A stretch of 5,674 nucleotides of DNA, taken from positions 1-5,674 of the forward strand of contig ONNU01000250.1 in NCBI GenBank assembly GCA_900319255.1. The letters run 5' to 3'. Below, one piece after another: positions 1 to 5,674 of this stretch (within the stretch, counting starts at the first letter, position 1; every line of letters starts with the position of its first letter). Source of the DNA: an uncultured Eubacteriales bacterium. GTDB taxonomy: Bacteria; Bacillota; Clostridia; Oscillospirales; Acutalibacteraceae. Made by a program: the position numbers and the translations under genes. The notes under the pieces were generated by a model. The model was not told where the DNA came from. It saw only the letters and a program-made list of their open reading frames with translations, and did not search any database.

Positions 1-52
1 CTTTCTGTCCAACGCGCGGAGGATCGGTGTGGTGAGGCAATCCGGATTTTTG

Positions 53-76
53 CTATCTGTATCAGATAGTTTTTTT
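53..76 (+). terminator. Intrinsic terminator of an upstream transcript
   Basis: A perfect 7-bp inverted repeat, CTATCTG (53-59) and CAGATAG (63-69), closes a 3-nt TAT loop and runs directly into seven T residues (70-76). Stem, tight loop and U-tract in that order are the form of a rho-independent terminator reading rightward. The stem is not GC-rich (3 of 7 pairs), so it may be only moderately strong. No T-tract lies on the other side, so it should act on + strand transcripts only. It would end a gene lying mostly left of the window and insulate the cassette from it. Confidence 0.7.
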
Positions 77-89
77 AGCTCCTGACAAT

Positions 90-210
90 ACCAACTCTTA
101 TCCGATAGAACCTGGCTTTCTACAGGGGTTAAGGAAAGGGGATTCCAAAAGTGGGAAAACTCAAGGGGGAACCCCTTGTGGTTTCCACCTTTTGACTCAC
201 CAAAGTAGAA
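90..210. repeat. Structured intergenic repeat, left copy
   Basis: This segment recurs in the same orientation at the right edge of the window (5556-5674). Bases 124-210 align to 5588-5674 without gaps at 83 of 87 positions; the differences are at 129, 152, 197 and 206. Further left the match continues more weakly (ACCAA, TCTTA and CCTGGCTT blocks) with small indels to about base 90. The core folds as a nested hairpin: CAAGGGG (162-168) pairs perfectly with CCCCTTG (172-178), and an outer arm (146-160 with 181-194) pairs imperfectly. No transposase lies nearby. It is most likely a non-autonomous dispersed repeat (MITE- or REP-like) or a structured RNA element. The right boundary is unknown because the second copy is cut at the window end. 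Confidence 0.85.
146..194 (+). other. Nested hairpin inside the left repeat copy
   Basis: The inner stem is CAAGGGG/CCCCTTG with a GAA loop (162-178). The outer stem pairs CAAAAG (146-151) with CTTTTG (189-194) and GGAAA (154-158) with TTTCC (182-186), separated by two mismatches (T152 with C188, G153 with A187). In the right copy (5610-5658) the base matching T152 is G5616, which restores one pair. The symmetry works in DNA and RNA, so it could be a transposition substrate, a transcript-end structure or a processed RNA. No U-tract follows, so it is not a standard terminator. Confidence 0.6.
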
Positions 211-296
211 ATGCCAATGAAGCATGGCTCAGGGCATTGAAGCAGAACATCGTATTCCATTTCCAACACGCAGCGGAGATGTCAGCTTCACAGATT
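211..296. other. Intergenic stretch with no supported gene
   Basis: Between the left repeat and the promoter block I see no convincing coding sequence. A 9-codon frame starting at ATG 211 lacks a ribosome site. A minus-strand frame of 43 codons (260 down to 129) runs through the repeat and is treated as spurious. A short inverted repeat, AATGCC (210-215) with GGCATT (233-238), is present. This stretch could be a further part of the flanking repeat, but the second copy is truncated before the comparison can be made. Confidence 0.5.
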
Positions 297-298
297 CA

Positions 299-336
299 GG
301 AATTATTAAATTATTTAATGATTTTTTAATAATTCC
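299..336 (+). promoter_or_regulatory. Candidate operator for the cassette's response regulator
   Basis: Two symmetries overlap here. Two adjacent 11-bp units, TTATTTAATGA (311-321) and TTTTTTAATAA (322-332), agree at 9 of 11 positions and place TTTAAT at 314-319 and 325-330, exactly one helical turn apart. A perfect 12-bp inverted repeat also pairs 299-310 with 325-336. OmpR/PhoB-family regulators characteristically bind tandem repeats with an 11-bp period, and the second unit ends 9 bp before the -10 hexamer, where an activator replacing a poor -35 would sit. Assigning it to the regulator encoded at 3539-4204 is inference from proximity and geometry. An alternative is a dyad site for an unlinked dimeric repressor. 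Confidence 0.5.
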
Positions 337-338
337 CC

Positions 339-347
339 TGTTATAAT
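339..347 (+). promoter_or_regulatory. Extended -10 promoter of the four-gene cassette
   Basis: TGTTATAAT contains a perfect TATAAT hexamer (342-347) preceded by the TGn extension (339-341). At 17-bp spacing the -35 position (319-324) reads TGATTT, a poor match to TTGACA, which fits an extended -10 and/or activator-dependent promoter. Transcription would start near 354, giving a leader of about 24 nt that holds the ribosome site AGGAGGG (365-371). It is the only strong promoter seen before the permease, and the gaps between the downstream genes are too short to hold others comfortably. Confidence 0.7.
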
Positions 348-377
348 ACAATTACAATAAATACAGGAGGGAACAAT

Positions 378-2753
378 ATGTATTTCGGAATATTGAAGCG
401 TGACCTGAAAAGAAAGAAAACCATGAATACCATACTTCTCATATTTATGATACTGTCAGTCATGTTTGTATCGTCCAGCGTTAATACAATGATGTCTGTT
501 ATGTCGGCAACGGATAAATTCCTTGATATTTCGGGCGCAGAGGATTATTTTGCAGCGACACTGGGCTTGAAGTCAGGAGAGGAAGTAATAGAAAAGCTGA
601 ATGCTCTTGACTGTGTAAGCTCGGTAAAGAGTGAGAAGATCTTTTACCTGAACGAAAACTCCATAAAATATAAAGGAAAAACAGCGCAGATATCAGCAAA
701 CGGCGTGCTTAACAGCGTAGACGATATATGCATAAAAATTTTTGACTCGGATAAAAATGAGCTGACTCAGGTAAATGACGGCGAGATATTTGTAAAGAAC
801 AGCTTTCTTGAAAAGAATAATATTTCAGTGGGTGATAAGATCAGAATAACCACCGGCGGATATACAGGAGAATTCACAATAAAAGGAACGGTGCTGGATG
901 TTCTTTTCGGCTCAGAAATGATGGGAACACCGAGATTTATCATCAGCCGTAATGAATTTGATAAGTTTGTACAGAACAGCACAGAAGATAAGTATGAAAT
1001 GTATAAGGGCGTTATCCTGAATATCGCAGCGAGTGACGTGAGCAAGGTCGAAAACACCGTCAGCAGTATTGACGGAATAGCCTTCACCGGCACAAGAGAT
1101 GTAATAAAGCTGACTTACATAATGGATATGATAACAGCAGGCGTATTTCTGATAGTAAGTATATGTCTGATAATCATTTCACTGGTTCTGCTGAAATTCA
1201 CAATAGGCTTTACCATCAGCGAGGAATACCGTGAAATAGGCGTTATGAAAGCCATCGGTATCAGAAACGGTAAGATACAGACCCTGTATATGGTCAAATA
1301 TCTTGCAATGGCGGCAGCCGGCGCTGTAATGGGCTTTTTTGCGGGATTGCCCTTCGGAGAAATGATGAAAGCCCAGTCCTCGAAAAATATTGTTGCAGGG
1401 GAAGAAAACAGTATTCTTGTAAACCTGATCTGTTCAGCGGCTGTGGTACTGATAATCGCATTTTTCTGCCGCATGAGCACGGGAAAGGTAAAAAAATTCA
1501 CCCCGGTGGATGCGATCAGAAACGGCGAAAGCGGAAAGCGCTACAAGAAAAAAGGATTATTCAGTCTTTCAAAAAGCCATTCCAGACCGGTATTTTTTAT
1601 GGCAGTCAATGATATTTTCAGCGGCTTCAGACATTTTGCGGTAATGACAGTGACCTTTATCGTGGGAATACTGATGATAACTATTATTGTCAATACCATG
1701 TCAACGCTGCAAAGCCCTAAGCTTCTGGCGTGGTTTTCAATGGCAGATTGTGATGTAACCCTTGAGGATAAGGAATGTATAGATAAATATAATCACCCTG
1801 ATGGTCAGAAGCTCAGAGCGCAGTATCTTGAAGAAATGGAAAAGACGCTTGCAGATAATGATATTCCTGCCGAATGCTTTGCCGAGACATTATTCAAATT
1901 TTCCGTGCAGAACGGCGAGATTAATACAATGTCCCTTGTTTTCATCGGATCGGGCACGACCACCGATCAGTATGCCTATATTGAAGGAACGCCTCCTGAA
2001 AGCACCAATGAGGTAGCTATTACATATATAACAGCCGAAAAGCTGAATGTGAAAATAGGGGACACCATTACCGTAAAAACAGGCGGTGAAAATGAAAGAT
2101 TTTTAATAACAGCGCTGTATCAGTCTATGAATAATATGGGCGAGGGTATACGTTTAAGCGAAAAGCTTGAAATGGATTATTCCAGAGCGCTGGGATATTT
2201 CAGCTATCAGATCAGATACACGGACACTCCCTCCGATGCACAGCGCAGTGAAAGATACGAAAAAATAAAGGAGCTTTATCCGGATTATAAGCCCCGCACC
2301 TCCGGCGAATATCTTGATTATTCCATAGGCGGTGTAGCCGGCACCATGGGCGGCACGAAGGATTTTATCATTCTTGTTGTAATGGTAATAAATATACTTG
2401 TAGTTGTTCTGATGGAAAAATCCTTCCTGACAAAAGAGCGCGGCGAGATCGCGCTGATGAAAGCGATGGGCTTCACAAATCATACGCTTATAGCATGGCA
2501 GACCATAAGGATCGCGCTGCTGATGGCTGCGGCTGTGGTGATTGCCGTACTGCTGACAGACCCGCTCAGTCAGCTTGCAGTCGGGGGTATTTTCAGAACA
2601 ATGGGAGCAAAATACATTGTATTCGATACAAATATATTAGAAGCGTATATAATTTATCCCCTTGCAGTATTTGCAGTAACTGTGCTTGCATCAATGATAA
2701 GCGCGCTGGGTATCAGAAGCATTTCTTCCAGAGAAGTAAATAACATAGAGTGA
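378..2753 (+). CDS. ABC transporter permease with two FtsX domains (8 TM)
   Basis: This is the 791-residue membrane subunit of a type VII (MacB/LolC/FtsX-like) ABC system. By hydrophobicity, helices fall near residues 17-37, 249-273, 306-325, 345-364, 418-440, 662-679, 711-727 and 757-777. This gives two repeats of one helix, a large extracytoplasmic domain (about 38-248 and 441-661) and three helices. Each half carries the FtsX coupling-helix motif that contacts the ATPase: EYREIGVMKAIG (283-294) and ERGEIALMKAMG (687-698). Both outer domains also share a MacB-periplasmic-like block (about 135-173 and 545-580, each with a VGD/IGD turn followed by beta strands), so the protein looks like an internal duplication. 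It differs from the 10-TM BceB layout with one large loop. The start is fixed by AGGAGGG six bases upstream. Related proteins export or extract lipids, lipoproteins or antimicrobial peptides; the substrate here is unknown. Confidence 0.93.
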   Translation: MYFGILKRDLKRKKTMNTILLIFMILSVMFVSSSVNTMMSVMSATDKFLDISGAEDYFAATLGLKSGEEVIEKLNALDCVSSVKSEKIFYLNENSIKYKGKTAQISANGVLNSVDDICIKIFDSDKNELTQVNDGEIFVKNSFLEKNNISVGDKIRITTGGYTGEFTIKGTVLDVLFGSEMMGTPRFIISRNEFDKFVQNSTEDKYEMYKGVILNIAASDVSKVENTVSSIDGIAFTGTRDVIKLTYIMDMITAGVFLIVSICLIIISLVLLKFTIGFTISEEYREIGVMKAIGIRNGKIQTLYMVKYLAMAAAGAVMGFFAGLPFGEMMKAQSSKNIVAGEENSILVNLICSAAVVLIIAFFCRMSTGKVKKFTPVDAIRNGESGKRYKKKGLFSLSKSHSRPVFFMAVNDIFSGFRHFAVMTVTFIVGILMITIIVNTMSTLQSPKLLAWFSMADCDVTLEDKECIDKYNHPDGQKLRAQYLEEMEKTLADNDIPAECFAETLFKFSVQNGEINTMSLVFIGSGTTTDQYAYIEGTPPESTNEVAITYITAEKLNVKIGDTITVKTGGENERFLITALYQSMNNMGEGIRLSEKLEMDYSRALGYFSYQIRYTDTPSDAQRSERYEKIKELYPDYKPRTSGEYLDYSIGGVAGTMGGTKDFIILVVMVINILVVVLMEKSFLTKERGEIALMKAMGFTNHTLIAWQTIRIALLMAAAVVIAVLLTDPLSQLAVGGIFRTMGAKYIVFDTNILEAYIIYPLAVFAVTVLASMISALGIRSISSREVNNIE

Positions 2754-2763
2754 GGTAATTATT

Positions 2764-3519
2764 ATGAAAAAGATACTTGAAGTAAAAGACCTTTGCAAGA
2801 CCTATGTAATAAACAAAAGACAGAATAATGTTCTGAGGAATGTCAGCTTTTCCGTCAACGAGGGAGAGATGGTCGCAGTGATGGGACCCTCCGGTTCGGG
2901 AAAATCCACCCTTCTTTATACAGTTTCCGGAATGGACAGTATGACAGCCGGCGAGGTCGAATTCGGCGGCAAGGATATTTCAAAGCTCAGACCCAATGAC
3001 CTTGCGGAGCTTCGCCTTGATGAAATGGGATTTATTTTCCAGCAGATGTATATGCTGAAAAATCTCTCTGTAATGGATAATATCCTGCTGCCTGCCCGTC
3101 AGTCAAAAAACAACCCCATGAATTCAAAGGAAAAGCTTGAATACTGCCGTGAGCTTATGCACAAGCTGGGTATAATAGAGATCGCCGATAATGATATCAA
3201 CGAGGTATCAGGCGGTCAGCTCCAGAGAGCTTGTATCTGCCGCAGTATGATAAACAAGCCGAAAATGATATTTGCCGACGAGCCCACAGGAGCGCTTAAC
3301 CGTTCAAGCTCTGATGAGGTAATGGAGGAGCTTTCAAAGATTAACGCTGAGGGTACAACGATAATGCTTGTAACACATGACGCCAAGGTCGCTGCCCGCT
3401 GCACAAGAGTATTGTATATAGTTGACGGAAATATAAAAGGCGAGTATAATAATACTGAAAGCGATATCCGCAGACGTGAGCGGGGACTTAATAACTGGCT
3501 GCTTGAAATGGGCTGGTAA
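2764..3519 (+). CDS. ABC transporter ATP-binding protein (LolD/MacB/BceA-like)
   Basis: This 251-residue cytoplasmic ATPase has every motif needed for hydrolysis: Walker A GPSGSGKST (41-49), Q-loop Q93 in FIFQQ, signature VSGGQ (148-152), Walker B MIFADE with catalytic E173, the following PTGAL D-loop region, and switch histidine H205 in LVTHD. The ADEPTGAL and FQ motifs are typical of the LolD/MacB/BceA class that partners FtsX-type permeases, so it should power the product of the gene 10 nt upstream. Its ribosome site, GAGTGAGG (2748-2755), includes the permease stop codon, pointing to coupled translation. Length is slightly above the core family because of an Arg-rich tail (about 229-251) of unknown role. 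The exact transported substrate cannot be told from this subunit. Confidence 0.96.
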   Translation: MKKILEVKDLCKTYVINKRQNNVLRNVSFSVNEGEMVAVMGPSGSGKSTLLYTVSGMDSMTAGEVEFGGKDISKLRPNDLAELRLDEMGFIFQQMYMLKNLSVMDNILLPARQSKNNPMNSKEKLEYCRELMHKLGIIEIADNDINEVSGGQLQRACICRSMINKPKMIFADEPTGALNRSSSDEVMEELSKINAEGTTIMLVTHDAKVAARCTRVLYIVDGNIKGEYNNTESDIRRRERGLNNWLLEMGW

Positions 3520-3538
3520 AAGAGTGGAGTGTTGAGAA

Positions 3539-4204
3539 GTGACGGATATTATTGTAGTTGAGGATAACATGGAAATGGCAGGGCTGCTGTGTGACTTTAT
3601 CAATGCGGAAGGCTACAGCACAGCGCATTTCACAAGCGGTGAGGATGCTTTAAGCTTTTTTGAAAAGGAGACCGCGCGTCTTGTTATTCTTGATGTCATG
3701 CTTCCCGGGCTTGACGGCTTTGGGGTATGCCGTAAGATACGGGAAAGCTCCAACACTCCGATAATCATAGTAAGCGCAAAAACAGAGAAAAACGATAAGC
3801 TCAACGGACTGATCCTCGGCGCAGATGATTATATAGAAAAGCCCTATGATATAGATATTCTTCTCGCAAAGATAAAGGGCATATTTGCAAGAAGATATAA
3901 TTCCGAGATCATCTCAGACGGATCCCTGAAGCTGAACAAAAGCAAAAGAACCGTATATAAAGGCGAAAAGAGCATAGACCTGAACCAGAAGGAATTTGAT
4001 CTTTTGTGCCTGCTGATGGAAAACAGCGGAAAGACCCTGAGCAAAGATATGATATTCAATAAAATATGGGGCTTTGACAGCTTTTCAGAGCCTCAGACAC
4101 TGACAGTACATATCAAATGGCTGCGTCAGAAAATAGAGGACGATCCCAAAAAGCCGGCGCATATCCTCACAGTATGGGGTGTGGGCTATCGTTATGATCC
4201 ATAA
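3539..4204 (+). CDS. OmpR-family response regulator (receiver + winged helix)
   Basis: This 221-residue DNA-binding regulator has an N-terminal receiver (about 1-118) with acidic pair E8/D9, phosphoacceptor D52 in ILDVMLPGLDG, conserved hydroxyl S79 and lysine K101 in the KPY motif. A winged-helix effector follows (about 125-219); its recognition helix lies near 184-198 and it ends in the wing hairpin TVWGVGYRY (211-219). The start is GTG at 3539, set by GGAG (3526-3529) nine bases upstream; the next in-frame ATG (codon 11) would delete E8/D9. It lies 19 nt after the ATPase gene and 10 nt before the kinase, its presumed phosphodonor. Likely targets are the direct repeats at 311-332, giving autoregulation. 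The family call is firm; the target is inferred. Confidence 0.96.
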   Translation: MTDIIVVEDNMEMAGLLCDFINAEGYSTAHFTSGEDALSFFEKETARLVILDVMLPGLDGFGVCRKIRESSNTPIIIVSAKTEKNDKLNGLILGADDYIEKPYDIDILLAKIKGIFARRYNSEIISDGSLKLNKSKRTVYKGEKSIDLNQKEFDLLCLLMENSGKTLSKDMIFNKIWGFDSFSEPQTLTVHIKWLRQKIEDDPKKPAHILTVWGVGYRYDP

Positions 4205-4214
4205 GGGGTAAGCT

Positions 4215-5435
4215 ATGAAAAGTTATATCAGACTTCTGATAACAGTGATCGCTGCGCTTGCAGCTTTGCTTGTATCATCAACGGTAATTCTGAATATGAG
4301 TGATAAGTGTGACAGCGGTCACCCTTATCGCGTTGAAGCGGAAAGAATAGCAAGAAAAATCGAAAACAATGAAAGCTATTCCATCGGGGATTATACCTAC
4401 ATTACCAATGTTGAAAGGATCTCCGGGAATATAGAGACCACAAACAGCGATTATCTAATAAAAAGGATAAACGGCGGGCTGTACCGTTTTGATTATACAT
4501 ATCATCACGAAAACAAAAACGAGCTGATAATTTTTTGCTTGTGCTTCGGCATTATGAGCTTGTTTGTTATAGGGCTTATGATATATATTTATTTCGGCAT
4601 CATCCGACCTTTTGAAAAGCTCAGCGATTACCCTACGGAACTTGCAAAGGGCAATCTGACAAAACCGTTAAAAGAACAGAAAAGCGGCTATTTCGGGAAA
4701 TTTCTCTGGGGGCTTGATCTTCTGAGGGAAAAGCTTGAAAAGCAAAGAGCAGAGGAGCTTGAACTGAAAAAGCAGAACAATACGATGGTGCTTGCTCTTT
4801 CCCATGATATAAAGACCCCGCTGGGCGTTATAGAATTATATGCCAAAGCGCTTGAAAAGGGATTATATAAAGATGAAGAGAAGAAAAAAGAAATATCGGT
4901 AAATATCCATTCCAAATGCGAGGAAATACGAAGATATGTAGACGATATCGCAAAAACCGAAAGCGAAGAATTTCTCAGCCTTGATGTAAATAACAGTGAA
5001 TTCTATCTTTCCGGACTTATAGGGAATGTCAGGAGCTTCTACAGCGAAAAATTGAAATTGCTGAAAACCGAATTTATAATTGAAGAGCAGCCGGATTGTC
5101 TTATCTGCGGCGATAATGAGCGTTCCCTTGAAGTTATCCAGAATATCATAGAAAACGCTGTCAAATACGGCGATGGGAAACGTATAGCCATTTCCTTTTC
5201 AAAAGATGAAAACTGTCAGCTGATACATATATCAAACAGCGGCTGCACTTTATCTGACAGCGAGCTTCCGCATATATTCGACAGCTTCTGGCGGGGATCA
5301 AATACAGGCTCCCAGAGCGGCAGCGGTCTTGGACTGTATATCTGCCGCACGCTTATGAGAAAAATGGAAGGCGATATCTATGCCGGAATAAATAACGGCG
5401 AAATGACAGTGACCGCTGTATTTTCTATGGCATAG
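4215..5435 (+). CDS. Membrane sensor histidine kinase (HAMP-HisKA-HATPase_c)
   Basis: This 406-residue kinase is the likely partner of the regulator 10 nt upstream; its ribosome site AAGGGG (4203-4208) overlaps that gene's stop codon. Two membrane helices (about 5-27 and 104-128) bracket an extracytoplasmic loop of about 76 residues with a single cysteine, C32. A HAMP linker (about 128-180, with RPFEKL and GNL) and a charged coiled stretch lead to the H-box SHDIKTPL with phospho-accepting H197. The ATPase domain shows the N-box NIIENAVKYG (310-319, N314), F-box FDSFWRG (355-361) and G2 box GSGLGLYI (369-376). The G1 box is atypical: NSGCT (341-345) in place of DxGxG. The loop is far larger than in BceS-type intramembrane-sensing kinases, so direct ligand sensing is possible. 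The ligand is unknown. Confidence 0.95.
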   Translation: MKSYIRLLITVIAALAALLVSSTVILNMSDKCDSGHPYRVEAERIARKIENNESYSIGDYTYITNVERISGNIETTNSDYLIKRINGGLYRFDYTYHHENKNELIIFCLCFGIMSLFVIGLMIYIYFGIIRPFEKLSDYPTELAKGNLTKPLKEQKSGYFGKFLWGLDLLREKLEKQRAEELELKKQNNTMVLALSHDIKTPLGVIELYAKALEKGLYKDEEKKKEISVNIHSKCEEIRRYVDDIAKTESEEFLSLDVNNSEFYLSGLIGNVRSFYSEKLKLLKTEFIIEEQPDCLICGDNERSLEVIQNIIENAVKYGDGKRIAISFSKDENCQLIHISNSGCTLSDSELPHIFDSFWRGSNTGSQSGSGLGLYICRTLMRKMEGDIYAGINNGEMTVTAVFSMA

Positions 5436-5457
5436 ACCTGAATCCGTGAAACTCAAC

Positions 5458-5526
5458 GGTGAAAATATAAAAAACTACTGTATTTATGAATAGTTTTATA
5501 CATTAATCAGAATTATTATATTCACC
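5458..5526 (+). terminator. Possible end-of-operon inverted repeat
   Basis: An inner stem pairs AAAACTA (5471-5477) with TAGTTTT (5491-5497). An outer arm pairs GGTGAA (5458-5463) with TTCACC (5521-5526) and TATAA (5466-5470) with TTATA (5516-5520), with an AA bulge. It starts 22 nt after the kinase stop, where the cassette transcript should end. The stems are A/T-rich, the inner loop is long (13 nt) and no clean U-tract follows, so terminator activity is only a possibility. It may instead be a 3' stabilising structure. Confidence 0.35.
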
Positions 5527-5555
5527 AAAAGAGTGCATTTTCAGATAAGCTTTAA

Positions 5556-5674
5556 ACCAAATCTTAGCTGTTGAAGCCTGGCTTGCAAGGGGATAAGGAA
5601 AGGGGATTCCAAAAGGGGGAAAACTCAAGGGGGAACCCCTTGTGGTTTCCACCTTTTGACCCACCAAAGCAGAA
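5556..5674. repeat. Structured intergenic repeat, right copy (cut by window end)
   Basis: This is the second copy of the repeat at 90-210, in the same orientation. Bases 5588-5674 match 124-210 at 83 of 87 positions; bases 5556-5587 match more loosely (ACCAA, TCTTA, GAA and CCTGGCTT shared). The nested hairpin is preserved, with inner stem 5626-5642 and outer arm 5610-5658, and G5616 improves the outer pairing relative to the left copy. The window stops while identity is still high, so the true right boundary lies beyond it. A frame on the minus strand is open through this copy to 5503, but see the rejected items. Confidence 0.85.

Noticed and set aside
1..69. Possible 3' tail of an upstream gene: frames end at TGA 33-35 or TAG 67-69.
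   Set aside because: Only 10-22 codons are visible, with no recognisable motif, and the TAG lies inside the terminator stem. The terminator implies an upstream + strand transcript, but the sequence cannot show which frame, if any, is coding.
211..240. Short ATG-started frame (9 codons) that could be a leader peptide ahead of the operon.
   Set aside because: It lies upstream of the predicted promoter, has no ribosome site and shows no attenuator-like structure following it.
129..260. Minus-strand frame of 43 codons through the left repeat, with a similar minus-strand frame open from the window edge (5674) to 5503 through the right copy.
   Set aside because: The two frames share the same peptide core, which could suggest a small gene. 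However, all four core differences between the copies change the minus-strand reading (Thr/Ala, Ser/Gly, Thr/Pro and stop/Tyr), with none silent, and I see no strong ribosome site. This fits a non-coding repeat that happens to be open, and I suspect such frames are sometimes annotated as spurious hypotheticals.
3569..3571. Alternative ATG start for the response regulator at codon 11.
   Set aside because: It would remove the first beta strand and the acidic pair E8/D9 needed for Mg2+ binding; the GTG at 3539 has a properly spaced GGAG and keeps the whole receiver domain.
499..5000. Several medium-length open frames antisense or out of frame to the four genes.
   Set aside because: They lie fully within the strongly supported genes, lack ribosome sites and family motifs, and are what overlapping frames of real genes would be expected to produce.
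90..5674. Interpretation as a composite transposon.
   Set aside because: There is no transposase or integrase in the window, the repeats have no clear terminal inverted ends, and no target-site duplication can be seen because the right copy is truncated.

Overview
The window holds one co-directional (+ strand) four-gene cassette: an 8-TM FtsX-type ABC permease, its ATPase, an OmpR-family response regulator and a HAMP histidine kinase. It looks like a self-regulated envelope-stress or antimicrobial-peptide ABC module. The best guess for the organism is a Gram-positive Clostridia member, probably Oscillospiraceae/Ruminococcus-like. The grounds are strong AGGAGG-type ribosome sites, moderate-to-low GC with A/T-rich intergenic DNA, free use of ATA isoleucine codons, and the gene families themselves. 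The genus is an inference and was not tested.

Layout. Bases 1-52 are too short to assign to a gene. Bases 53-76 form a + strand intrinsic terminator that closes whatever lies upstream. Bases 90-210 hold the first copy of a structured repeat. Bases 211-296 carry no gene I can support. Bases 297-377 are the cassette control region: an A/T-rich block with both an 11-bp tandem direct repeat and a 12-bp inverted repeat, an extended -10 (TGTTATAAT), and a strong ribosome site. The permease (378-2753), ATPase (2764-3519), regulator (3539-4204) and kinase (4215-5435) follow with gaps of 10, 19 and 10 nt, so they are very likely one transcript. Bases 5436-5555 contain an A/T-rich inverted repeat that may end transcription. 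Bases 5556-5674 are a second, same-orientation copy of the structured repeat, cut by the window end.

Proposed working model (inference). The kinase senses an envelope cue through a roughly 76-residue extracytoplasmic loop, or through contact with the permease. It phosphorylates the regulator at D52, and the regulator binds the 11-bp repeats next to the extended -10 to raise transcription of the whole cassette. The permease and ATPase then use ATP to expel, extract or release a membrane-associated substrate. The parts are known families. The less ordinary points are the permease-first gene order, a kinase unlike the short-loop BceS type, the clean promoter geometry, and the matching repeats that bracket the cassette.
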